DNA from: JBOGXB01 sp050694215
Lineage (GTDB): Bacteria; Actinomycetota; CADDZG01; WHSQ01
Assembly (NCBI GenBank): GCA_050694215.1
Contig: JBOGXB010000039.1
Span: 1-19,779 of the forward strand
Reading direction: 5' to 3'
Length of the DNA: 19,779 nucleotides
Positions 1 through 6,823 of this stretch are shown here, piece by piece; the stretch's first letter is position 1, and each line of letters begins with the position of its first letter. A program made the translations under genes and the position numbers. The notes under the pieces were generated by a model. The model had not been told where the DNA came from, did not search any database, and worked only from the letters and a program-made list of their open reading frames with translations.

Positions 1-2
1 GG

Positions 3-278
3 CTGGGGGTGCTTTCGGGACGAGTGCGGCGGCTCTCGAACGGGATCCGCGTCCCACACATCGGGTGGAACAGCCTCGGCGAGGAGTACTTCTATTTCGA
101 CCACTCCTACGCAGCCTTCCCTGACGACGAGGGGATCGTGGATGCCTGGTGCGACCACGGAGGGCGGTGGGCCGCGGCGGTTCGTCGGGACTCTATCCTT
201 GGCGTCCAATTCCACCCGGAGAAGAGCGGCCGCAATGGGATCGCGCTTCTCACCCAATGGCTCAGGAGCCACGCTTGA
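3..278 (+). CDS. hisH: Imidazole glycerol phosphate synthase glutaminase subunit HisH, 3' part
   Basis: This is the C-terminal part of the glutamine amidotransferase subunit of imidazole glycerol phosphate synthase. HisH releases ammonia from glutamine and passes it to HisF in histidine biosynthesis. The visible protein contains the HisH signature VPHIGWNSL and ends with the class I glutaminase segment VQFHPEKS, whose His and Glu are the second and third members of the catalytic triad. The nucleophilic Cys and the N-terminal half lie upstream of the window. The stop codon TGA overlaps the TTG start of hisA, so the two are translationally coupled. The partner gene hisF is two genes downstream. 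Identification is firm; only the 5' end is missing. Confidence 0.93.
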   Translation: MGVLSGRVRRLSNGIRVPHIGWNSLGEEYFYFDHSYAAFPDDEGIVDAWCDHGGRWAAAVRRDSILGVQFHPEKSGRNGIALLTQWLRSHA

Positions 279-1045
279 ACTTCACCGTTTTTCCGGCGGT
301 CGACATCTCCTACGGTCGTTGCGTCCGCCTTCTGCAAGGACGCTTTGGTACCGAGACGGTCTATTCAGACGATCCGGTCGATGTCGCGGTGGGATTCTCC
401 CGTGCGGGGGCGCGCTGGCTCCACATCGTCGATCTCGACGGTGCGAAGACCGGTCATGCGGCGAATCGCGAGCTCGTCGTGGAGGCAGTGAAGAGCGCGA
501 CTTGCCCGGTGCAGGCCGGCGGTGGAGTCCGCACGGTAGACGACGTCGAAGAGCTCCTTCACGCGGGAGCGAACCGGGTCGTGCTCGGCACCTTCGCGCT
601 GGAGAACCCCGACGGGGCGGAGGAGGTGTGCCGTCGCTTCGGTCCCCGCATCGTCGTTTCGCTCGATGCTCGTGGAGATGAGGTCGCGTCGCAAGGATGG
701 ACCGTGGGGACCGGCATCGGCGTTCTGGAAGCCGTACGCATCTTCCAGGACGCAGGCGCGGCCTCCTTCGTCTATACGGACGTGGCGAAGGACGGGACGA
801 TGACCGGGCCGAACGTGCAGGGCCTGCTGCGCGTCGCGGGGGCTACCGATCTGCCGGTCGTGGCGTCGGGGGGCATCGGGACCCTCGACGAGTTGCGAGA
901 GGTCGCTCGTCTCCACGACGATGGGATCGCCGGGGCGATCGTGGGTCGTGCCTTCTACGAGCACAAGTTCTCCATCGGCGAGGCCAACCTCGCGGCCGAT
1001 GAGGCAGCGTCGGGGAGGGCGGAGCCACCCCTGGTCGAGAGCTGA
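275..1045 (+). CDS. hisA: Phosphoribosylformimino-5-aminoimidazole carboxamide ribotide isomerase HisA (HisA/PriA family)
   Basis: This (beta/alpha)8-barrel isomerase acts in histidine biosynthesis, converting ProFAR to PRFAR. Starting at TTG 275 the protein has 256 residues, slightly longer than a usual HisA because of a C-terminal tail. TTG was chosen because an AGGAG stands six bases upstream (264-268) and because it overlaps the hisH stop; an ATG at 257 is in frame but lacks a good ribosome site. The catalytic aspartates are D10 (FPAVDI) and D131 (SLDARG), and the phosphate-binding segments QAGGGVR and VASGGIG are present. In Actinomycetota the orthologue is often PriA, which also does the TrpF reaction. 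PriA carries R-G-W in the active-site loop; here it reads Q140-G141-W142, so the protein looks like a plain HisA. That specificity call is inference. Confidence 0.93.
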   Translation: MNFTVFPAVDISYGRCVRLLQGRFGTETVYSDDPVDVAVGFSRAGARWLHIVDLDGAKTGHAANRELVVEAVKSATCPVQAGGGVRTVDDVEELLHAGANRVVLGTFALENPDGAEEVCRRFGPRIVVSLDARGDEVASQGWTVGTGIGVLEAVRIFQDAGAASFVYTDVAKDGTMTGPNVQGLLRVAGATDLPVVASGGIGTLDELREVARLHDDGIAGAIVGRAFYEHKFSIGEANLAADEAASGRAEPPLVES

Positions 1046-1049
1046 CAAC

Positions 1050-1820
1050 GTGCTGACCAAACGGGTCATCCCGTGCCTCGACGTGGACAGGGGGCGCGTC
1101 GTGAAGGGCGTGAGGTTCGTCGAGCTGCGCGATGCCGGGGATCCCGTAGAGCTCGCTGCACGCTATGACGATGAAGGAGCCGACGAGATCGTCTTCCTCG
1201 ACATCACCGCATCTCATGAGGGCCGAGACCCCATCCTTGATGTCGCGACGCGTACCGCAGAGTCCGTGTTCATCCCGCTGACCGTCGGCGGCGGCGTGCG
1301 AACCGTCGACGATGTTCGAAGACTGCTCAAGGCCGGAGCCGACAAGGTCGCGATGAATACGGCAGCCGTCGCGCGGCCTGAGCTCGTCCGGGAGGCTGCC
1401 GACGAGTTCGGCAGCCAGGCCATCGTCGTCGCGATCGACGCCCGCCGGCGCGACAAGTCGCTCTGGGAGGTCTTCGTCGAGGGGGGGAGGACGGCCACGC
1501 GGATAGACGCCGTGAAGTGGGCGCGTAGGGCCTGTGAGCTGGGCGCCGGAGAGATCCTTCTGACGTCGATGGATCGAGACGGCACGACCGACGGATACGA
1601 CCTCGAGCTGACCCGCGCGGTGAGCCGAGCGGTGCCCGTGCCTGTGATCGCATCCGGAGGCGCGGGACAGCCCGGTCATCTGGCGCAGGCGGTGGCTCCG
1701 GACGAGGGAGGTGCCGAGGCCGCGCTCGCCGCATCCGTGTTCCACTTCGGCACCTTCTCGATCGAGGACGCGAAGCGCGCGATCGCGGAGCGCGGTCTCC
1801 CCGTTAGGGTGACCCGGTGA
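1050..1820 (+). CDS. hisF: Imidazole glycerol phosphate synthase cyclase subunit HisF
   Basis: HisF is the cyclase half of imidazole glycerol phosphate synthase. It uses ammonia from HisH to turn PRFAR into imidazole glycerol phosphate plus AICAR. The 256-residue length is typical. D11 (VIPCLDVDRGRVVKG) and D130 (AIDARR), the general acid/base pair, are both present, as are the phosphate-binding segments TVGGGVRT and IASGGAG. The GTG at 1050 is taken as start because it gives the canonical LTKRVIPCLD N-terminus, only four bases after the hisA stop. The ribosome site is weak, so translation probably depends on coupling to hisA. The stop overlaps the start of the next gene as GTGA. Confidence 0.95.
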   Translation: MLTKRVIPCLDVDRGRVVKGVRFVELRDAGDPVELAARYDDEGADEIVFLDITASHEGRDPILDVATRTAESVFIPLTVGGGVRTVDDVRRLLKAGADKVAMNTAAVARPELVREAADEFGSQAIVVAIDARRRDKSLWEVFVEGGRTATRIDAVKWARRACELGAGEILLTSMDRDGTTDGYDLELTRAVSRAVPVPVIASGGAGQPGHLAQAVAPDEGGAEAALAASVFHFGTFSIEDAKRAIAERGLPVRVTR

Positions 1821-2956
1821 CCACCTACCTCGTCTACGACGACTCCATCAGGAGCAGGGAGCTCCGACACGAGATCGGCGAAGCGATCGGAGACCCCGTC
1901 ACCTTCATCGAGCACGAGGGGCGCCGCATCGCGGTCTGTTCCTCCAACGAGGTGCCCATCCTGGCGCGGCGAGAGGACGTGATCGACGACTGCTGGGGCA
2001 ACGACCAGTTCGGGAGCGAGGAGCTCGCGTTAGACGAGTCGTTCCCGGAACACCTGATCGGAGCGGAGATCGTCTCCAGGACCCTGGAGAAGCTGGGCGT
2101 GACCGAGGTCAACGTCCCACGCTCCTTCCAGCTCGCCGTTGCCGATCATCTCCGCTCCCGGGGGATCAAGGTCACCGTCGATCACAACGGATGGGTGGCC
2201 CGAATGCGGCGTAAGACGCCCTGGGAGATCGAGGGGATCGAGCGAGCTCAGCGCGCCGCCGAAACCGCGATGTTGACGGCGGCCCGCTTGCTGCGGGAGG
2301 CGGAGCCGACGAGTGAAGGGCTCTTGCGCTTCGAGGGGGAGATCCTGACCGCGGAGCTGATCCGAGCCGCGATGACGACGGAGCTCCTGAACCAGGAAGC
2401 GTATTGCGATGACATCCTCGTCCAGTCGGGAACCGGGTACGGGGGTCACGATCCGGGATCCGGCCCTATCCAGCCCAATAGGACGGTGATCATCGACGTG
2501 TTCCCGAGTGACAGAAGGACCTCCGTCTACTCGGACATGACTCGTACCTTCGTTCCCGGGGAACCTTCCGAGGAAGTGAGGAGGATGCACGCGCACGTGC
2601 GCGAAGCTCTTGGTGTCGCTTTCAAGGCGCTGAAGCCGGGCTCGGCCGACGCCTTCCGGAAGGTGTGCGAGTTCTTCCACTCAAAGGGTTACGAGACCCA
2701 GTTACACAAGGCCGACAAGGGCAGCGTCAAGCAGGGGTTCACTCATGCCCTGGGCCACGGCATCGGGCTGGTGGTACACGACTACCCGGCCATGGGCCGC
2801 CGCTCCGGCGAGTTGGTCGTCGGGGACGTGGTTGCGGTCGAGCCCGGCCTCTATATCAATGGGGTCGGTGGGATACGACTGGAGGACACGGTCTTGATCA
2901 CTCAGAACGGGGTCGAGCACTTCACCGACCCCTATCCGTACGACCTGTCCCCTTAG
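1817..2956 (+). CDS. M24 family metallopeptidase (Xaa-Pro aminopeptidase/dipeptidase-like)
   Basis: This 379-residue protein has a creatinase-like N-terminal domain (about 1-130) followed by a pita-bread M24 catalytic domain. All five expected metal ligands can be seen: D227 (IIDVF), D240 (YSDMTRTF), H314 (LGHGIGL), E342 (VEPGLY) and E356 (IRLEDT). The second conserved His follows in VVHDYP. These residues predict an active dinuclear metal aminopeptidase or prolidase that removes residues next to proline; the true substrate cannot be read from sequence. It starts with GTG overlapping the hisF stop and ends 12 bases before hisI, so it sits inside the his operon. In M. tuberculosis the extra gene of this operon is an inositol-phosphatase-like gene between hisA and hisF. 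No signal peptide is seen, so it should be cytoplasmic. Confidence 0.87.
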   Translation: MTTYLVYDDSIRSRELRHEIGEAIGDPVTFIEHEGRRIAVCSSNEVPILARREDVIDDCWGNDQFGSEELALDESFPEHLIGAEIVSRTLEKLGVTEVNVPRSFQLAVADHLRSRGIKVTVDHNGWVARMRRKTPWEIEGIERAQRAAETAMLTAARLLREAEPTSEGLLRFEGEILTAELIRAAMTTELLNQEAYCDDILVQSGTGYGGHDPGSGPIQPNRTVIIDVFPSDRRTSVYSDMTRTFVPGEPSEEVRRMHAHVREALGVAFKALKPGSADAFRKVCEFFHSKGYETQLHKADKGSVKQGFTHALGHGIGLVVHDYPAMGRRSGELVVGDVVAVEPGLYINGVGGIRLEDTVLITQNGVEHFTDPYPYDLSP

Positions 2957-2968
2957 CGAGGGGCCGAG

Positions 2969-3289
2969 GTGGATCCCGCTGCACTCACCTACGACGAGCG
3001 TGGGTTGCTGCCCGCGGTGGTCCAGGATGCCGACTCCAAGCAGGTCTTGATGCTCGCGTGGGTGGACGAAGAGGCCCTCAGGCGGACGCTCGACTCCGGC
3101 ACGACGTGGTTCTGGAGTCGCTCCCGGCAGGAGCACTGGAACAAGGGAGCTTCCTCGGGGAACACTCAGCGGGTGACCGACGTGCGCTACGACTGCGACT
3201 CGGACTCGGTGCTGATGCTCGTACAACCCGACGGTCCGGCGTGCCACACGGGGGAGACCTCCTGCTTCTACCGGTCGTTGAACGAGTGA
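2969..3289 (+). CDS. hisI: Phosphoribosyl-AMP cyclohydrolase HisI
   Basis: HisI opens the adenine ring of phosphoribosyl-AMP, the third step of histidine synthesis. The protein is 106 residues, the size of the monofunctional cyclohydrolase without a fused HisE domain. The signature is complete: W-x-R-S-R (FWSRSRQEHWNKG), the metal cluster D75-C76-D77-S-D79, and A-C92-H93-T-G-E-T-S-C99. By homology, the aspartates bind magnesium and the three cysteines zinc. The GTG start is preceded by GAGGGG at 2958-2963. The last codon overlaps the start of trpE as GTGA, tying the his and trp genes into one transcript. hisE and hisG are not in this window. Confidence 0.95.
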   Translation: MDPAALTYDERGLLPAVVQDADSKQVLMLAWVDEEALRRTLDSGTTWFWSRSRQEHWNKGASSGNTQRVTDVRYDCDSDSVLMLVQPDGPACHTGETSCFYRSLNE

Positions 3290-4791
3290 GTCGGTTCAAG
3301 CCAGACCGGTCCACGTTCGAAGCTCTCGCGTCGCGGTATCCCATCGTTCCCGTGTGGCGTGAGGTGCTGGCCGATGCCCAGACTCCGGTGGCCGCGTTCA
3401 TGCGTCTGGATCCGCAACCCAACGGCTTTCTCCTGGAGAGCGTCGAGGGCGGGGAGAGGTGGGCTCGCTACTCGTTCCTCGGAGGTGACACCTTCGCGGT
3501 GGTCAAGGCCTCTAACGGCCGCGTCCACGTCGAAGGCCGTGCCCCTATCGAACCGGAAGACGAGGAGGCTCCGTTCGCGTTCGTGAGACGGCTGCTGGAG
3601 CTGACGCGCGCTCCGCAGATAGAAGGACTCCCTCCGTTCCACGGCGGGGCAGTCGGCTTCGTCGGTTACGACTGCGTGCGCGAGCTCGAGCGTCTGCCCG
3701 ACACACCGCGGGACGACATGGGCCTCCCCGACCTGGCACTCCTTCTGACTCGCACGGTCGTCGTGTTCGATCATCTCGCGCAGAAGGCCTTTGTGATCGT
3801 GAACGTCCCGAGCGGCGGCGATCTGGCCGCCGCGTACGAGGACGCCCAGGCGCGGATCCAGGAGGTCATCGAGCGCCTCTCCAGCCCACTGCCCGCGCCT
3901 GCGCTCGACCTGGTGCTGAACGAGGATCTGCCGGAGTTCTCGTCACCTGTGGCGGACGAAGAGTTCCGGAGGTGGGTGGAGACTGCTCGCGAGCACATCT
4001 ACGCGGGCGACGTCTTCCAGGTGGTCCCGTCGCGTCGCTTCCACGCGCCGCTGCGCGGGTCGGCGTTCGGCGCCTACCGGGTGCTGCGGACGCTGAACCC
4101 GAGCCCCTACATGTATTTCCTGCGTTTCGGTGGAGACGACGAAGAGACTTTCGAGATAGCCGGATCGTCCCCGGAGCCCTTGGTTCGCGTCACGGGAGAC
4201 GTGGTCGTGGCGCGTCCGATCGCGGGGACCCGCGAGAGGGGGGCGACGGAGGAAGAGGATCTGAAGCTCGAAGCCGATCTTCTCTCGGACGAGAAGGAGC
4301 GCGCTGAGCACGTGATGCTCGTCGATCTCGCCCGTAACGACCTCGGCCGCGTGTCCCGGTACGGGTCGGTGTCGGTGGATGAGCTGATGGTCGTCGAGCG
4401 CTACTCGCACGTGATGCATCTCGTCTCGAACGTGAGTGGCGCGCTCGCCGAAGGCATGACCGCATTCGACGCGCTGACGGCCTGCTTCCCGGCGGGGACC
4501 GTCTCGGGAGCGCCCAAGGTAAGGGCGATGGAGATCATCGACTCGCTCGAGCGCACGAAGAGGGGGCCGTACGCGGGCGTGGTCGGCTACTTCGACTTCT
4601 CCGGGAATCTCGACGCCTGCATCACGATCCGCACGATCGTGGCAACCGGAGGGAGAGCTTACGTGCAGGCCGGCGCGGGGATCGTGGCGGATTCCGTTCC
4701 CGAGATGGAGGCGGAGGAGACGAGGCGCAAGGCCGAGGCGTTGCTGCGCGCCGTTGCGGGTGCCGCGTCACTCCAAGAACCGGAGTGCTAG
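3286..4791 (+). CDS. trpE: Anthranilate synthase component I TrpE
   Basis: TrpE makes anthranilate from chorismate with ammonia from a TrpG subunit, the first committed step of tryptophan synthesis. The protein is 501 residues from GTG 3286, which overlaps the hisI stop; the reading frame stays open far upstream, but that part only shadows the preceding genes. Recognised segments are the tryptophan feedback motif LLES at 49-52, GAVGFVGYD, NPSPYMYFL, GSSPEPLVRV, RPIAGTRERG, DLARNDLGRVS, FPAGTVSGAPK (401-411) and the C-terminal QAGAGIVADSVPE. The feedback motif suggests inhibition by tryptophan. No trpG or trpD follows, so the glutaminase partner must be encoded elsewhere. The last three codons (Glu-Cys-stop) lie inside the left arm of a palindromic element. 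Confidence 0.95.
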   Translation: MSRFKPDRSTFEALASRYPIVPVWREVLADAQTPVAAFMRLDPQPNGFLLESVEGGERWARYSFLGGDTFAVVKASNGRVHVEGRAPIEPEDEEAPFAFVRRLLELTRAPQIEGLPPFHGGAVGFVGYDCVRELERLPDTPRDDMGLPDLALLLTRTVVVFDHLAQKAFVIVNVPSGGDLAAAYEDAQARIQEVIERLSSPLPAPALDLVLNEDLPEFSSPVADEEFRRWVETAREHIYAGDVFQVVPSRRFHAPLRGSAFGAYRVLRTLNPSPYMYFLRFGGDDEETFEIAGSSPEPLVRVTGDVVVARPIAGTRERGATEEEDLKLEADLLSDEKERAEHVMLVDLARNDLGRVSRYGSVSVDELMVVERYSHVMHLVSNVSGALAEGMTAFDALTACFPAGTVSGAPKVRAMEIIDSLERTKRGPYAGVVGYFDFSGNLDACITIRTIVATGGRAYVQAGAGIVADSVPEMEAEETRRKAEALLRAVAGAASLQEPEC

Positions 4792-4960
4792 TGCTCCGGC
4801 AGGTAACGTTGGTGATGCTCAGGCGAGCGAAAAGCAAGCATCGCAAGGCCGCAGGGAGCCCGAATACCGGGGAGTATTCGGGCGACCGAGAACGCCGCGA
4901 GGCGCAGCCTTTTCGCCGCCTGAGTCGCGGTAGACGTTGCCTGACGGGGCACTAGCACTC
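4783..4960. repeat. Long imperfect palindrome between two convergent genes
   Basis: About 85 bases on the left (4783-4867) are an imperfect inverted copy of about 87 bases on the right (4874-4960), separated by a six-base centre (CGGGGA). Perfect blocks are the 12-base ends GAGTGCTAGTGC, CTCAGGCG, GCGAAAAG and the innermost GCCCGAATAC paired with GTATTCGGGC. The outer 27 positions match at 24. Each end carries the reading Glu-Cys-stop (GAG TGC TAG) for the gene entering it: trpE from the left and the PRC-barrel gene from the right. It may be a bidirectional terminator, a small non-autonomous palindromic mobile element, or an insertion that became a terminator. There is no transposase and no clear target duplication. 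Confidence 0.8.
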
Positions 4961-5218
4961 GTAGGGCTCCAACTTGTCAGCGTGCTCCGCGGTGATGATG
5001 AGCTTCACGACGTCATCGGTCATCTCTTCGATCACCTCGGCGGGAACGAAACGTGGCTCCGATAGCAGCCCCGTGTCGATAGTCACTCCTGAGAAGATTT
5101 CACTCTGCTCGTCGGCGATAACCTCACGCACCTTTCCGACCTCTTCGCCCCCAGCCGCGACCACGGGAGTGCCCTTCTCGAGGGCCATCCACGAGATCGG
5201 TTGACGTTGATCCGCCAT
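4952..5218 (-). CDS. Small PRC-barrel domain protein
   Basis: This 88-residue protein reads MADQRQPISWMALEKGTPV onward. It fits one PRC-barrel domain: a small beta-barrel seen in RimM, in photosynthetic reaction-centre H subunits and in many stand-alone actinobacterial proteins of unclear role. Supporting features are the GTPVVAAGGEEVGKVREVIAD hinge, the FSGVTIDTG strand and the RFVPAEVIEEMTDDVVKL end. ATG 5218 was chosen because the domain begins right after it; the frame continues upstream without domain character. There is no ribosome site, but TAGTAT (5232-5227 on this strand) lies about eight bases before the ATG, compatible with a leaderless mRNA. Its start shares CATG with the divergent gene. 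Its stop and preceding Glu-Cys lie in the palindrome. Specific function is unknown. Confidence 0.75.
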   Translation of the reverse strand: MADQRQPISWMALEKGTPVVAAGGEEVGKVREVIADEQSEIFSGVTIDTGLLSEPRFVPAEVIEEMTDDVVKLIITAEHADKLEPYEC

Positions 5219-5232
5219 GACGGCCGATACTA
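5201..5232. promoter_or_regulatory. Possible overlapping divergent promoters
   Basis: On the plus strand TTGACG (5201-5206) and GATACT (5226-5231) are separated by 19 bases, and a GTG that could start the lipoprotein lies at 5238, about where transcription would begin. On the minus strand TAGTAT (5232-5227) lies eight bases before the PRC-barrel ATG. The two -10-like boxes overlap almost completely, so polymerase could serve only one direction at a time. The 19-base spacer is long and no good minus-strand -35 is visible, so this is a weak, inferred call. Confidence 0.35.
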
Positions 5233-6041
5233 AGCCGGTGTTATCCAGGCTCCTGCTTGCGTGCGCGGCCCTCGTTGTCGTGACGGTAATGGGTGCGTGC
5301 GAGTCGACTGATGGTCCCAAGACGCAAGCTGCGCCCGCGACAGGGCCTCCCGAGATCGTCCCGGATGCCGTCGAGCAGCACGCCCGTCAGTTCGACGACG
5401 ACCTTCCCGTGCGGGAGGCCGGGTCCCAGCAGGAGCTCGCCGCGGCGACCTATCTCACCGGTCACCTCCAGCAGGCCGGGTACGCAGTGCGTCTGGAGTC
5501 CGTGCCCGTCGGCGATCTCGTTAGATCCACCGACGTGGTGGCCCTACCCCCCCGAGGAGACGATCCCGCGGCGGTGGTCGTCGTCCCGTACGACACCGCC
5601 CCGAATCTGACTCCCCAGGGCCAGGACCTGGGTCTGTTCCTGGAGCTCGCCCGTGCCCTGCGCGTGGAGGAGCCCGCTCATCCGGTCGAGTTCGTCGCGC
5701 TGGGGGCGGAGCTCACGGACAGGGACGGTGGAGGGCTCGGCACTCGCCGGCTCGTGAGGCTCCTGGTAGATGCCGAGCTGGCGCCGCCCGTCGTCTCGAT
5801 CGCGGTTTCGTCGGAGGGCGGCTTCGGTGCCACCGGGACCGACGTCGCCTCTCGGCTGAACGAGATCGCGGCGGATCTGGAGCTCGAGCGATCGCGTCCG
5901 ACGGCCGACCCCGCGTTCCCGTCGCTCCTCGACTCCGCCAGGGTGCTGGCGGCGGCGAACCTCGACTACGCGGTGGTAAGCGGCGGTGCGGATGAGTTGG
6001 GCCTCGTGTTGCTCTCCTGGCTGGGGGACCGGTCCCGTTAG
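5217..6041 (+). CDS. Lipoprotein with degenerate M28 peptidase-like domain
   Basis: This is a secreted lipoprotein of up to 274 residues. A hydrophobic signal (LLLACAALVVVTV) ends in M-G-A-C, an acceptable lipobox. The mature part resembles the M28 aminopeptidase fold: LPVREAGSQQELAAATYL, a strand AAVVVVPYDTAP, FLELARAL, and VEFVALGAEL. In active M28 enzymes the strand carries H-x-D and the later segment ends in Glu-Glu; here these read P-Y-D and Glu-Leu, and no C-terminal Asp-His ligand pair is visible, so it is probably not an active peptidase. Translation could start at ATG 5217, whose bases overlap the divergent start, or at GTG 5238, which gives a better signal peptide. It occupies the slot between trpE and trpC where M. 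tuberculosis has a membrane-protein gene (Rv1610). Confidence 0.7.
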   Translation: MTADTKPVLSRLLLACAALVVVTVMGACESTDGPKTQAAPATGPPEIVPDAVEQHARQFDDDLPVREAGSQQELAAATYLTGHLQQAGYAVRLESVPVGDLVRSTDVVALPPRGDDPAAVVVVPYDTAPNLTPQGQDLGLFLELARALRVEEPAHPVEFVALGAELTDRDGGGLGTRRLVRLLVDAELAPPVVSIAVSSEGGFGATGTDVASRLNEIAADLELERSRPTADPAFPSLLDSARVLAAANLDYAVVSGGADELGLVLLSWLGDRSR

Positions 6042-6050
6042 TGTCGATGT

Positions 6051-6821
6051 ATGTCGTTCCTGGACGACCTGCTCGTCTCCACCCGTGCGCGGGTGGAAGA
6101 GACCAAGGGAAAGCTGAGTGAGGATGCACTCGAGCAACGAGTCGCGAGCTCGTCTCCTCCGAGTGGCTTCGCCCGCGCCTTACAGGGGGACGGCCTGTCT
6201 GTCATCGCGGAGATCAAGCGATCCTCCCCCTTGAAGGGACCCCTCAACCTCGACCTGGACGCGGCTCCCCTGGCGCGTGCCTATGCCGAAGGCGGAGCCG
6301 CCGCCATCTCGGTGCTGACCGAGCCGGAGGGGTTCAAGGGTTCGATCGAGGACATGCAAGCGGCAAAGGAAGCAGGGCTGCCGGTGCTGCGCAAGGACTT
6401 CATCCTGGAGCCGTTCCAGGTGCTCGAGTCGCGCGCCTCGGGTGCCGATGCCATCCTCCTCATCGTCAGGGCTCTGGGCGACGACCTGGTCGGCCTGGCA
6501 TCGTCGTGCACGGCGTTGGGGATGGACGCGCTCGTCGAGGTGCACGACGAGAACGAGCTGGACCGTGCCCTCGAAGTGGGTGCGACCCTGATCGGGGTGA
6601 ACCACCGCGACCTCACCACTTTCGAGGTCGATCCCGACCGAACCCGCAAGCTGGCTCCTCTTGTGCCGGATGGAGTGACGCTCGTAGCCCTTTCCGGCGT
6701 GTCGCGTCGGGAGGAGATGGTCGAGCTTTCCGACGCGGGCGCCGACGCCGTGCTGATAGGGGAGACCCTCGTTACCGCGGCCGACCCCGTTGCAAAGCTG
6801 CGAGAGTTGCTGGGGGCTTGA
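6051..6821 (+). CDS. trpC: Indole-3-glycerol phosphate synthase TrpC
   Basis: TrpC closes the indole ring, turning carboxyphenylamino-deoxyribulose phosphate into indole-3-glycerol phosphate. The protein is 256 residues and not fused to TrpF. Expected active-site residues are present: E54 and K56 (IAEIKRSSP), K115 (LRKDFI), E163 (LVEVHDE), N184 (GVNHRDL) and S215. The segment that normally reads A-E-S-G is A-L-S-G here, replacing a conserved catalytic-site Glu with L214. The rest of the sequence, including the phosphate-binding GADAVLIGETLV, is ordinary. There is no clear ribosome site before ATG 6051; TAGTGT (6039-6044) lies seven bases upstream, so a leaderless start is possible. trpB follows within three bases. 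Confidence 0.93.
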   Translation: MSFLDDLLVSTRARVEETKGKLSEDALEQRVASSSPPSGFARALQGDGLSVIAEIKRSSPLKGPLNLDLDAAPLARAYAEGGAAAISVLTEPEGFKGSIEDMQAAKEAGLPVLRKDFILEPFQVLESRASGADAILLIVRALGDDLVGLASSCTALGMDALVEVHDENELDRALEVGATLIGVNHRDLTTFEVDPDRTRKLAPLVPDGVTLVALSGVSRREEMVELSDAGADAVLIGETLVTAADPVAKLRELLGA

Positions 6822-6823
6822 CC

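Noticed and set aside
365..1069. Long minus-strand open frames opposite hisA and hisF
   Set aside because: They are shadows of the his genes with no domain signal and no ribosome site.
2665..3285. Long N-terminal extension of trpE
   Set aside because: The frame is open upstream, but it overlaps the M24 and hisI genes in another frame and has no TrpE similarity; GTG 3286 gives a normal TrpE N-terminus.
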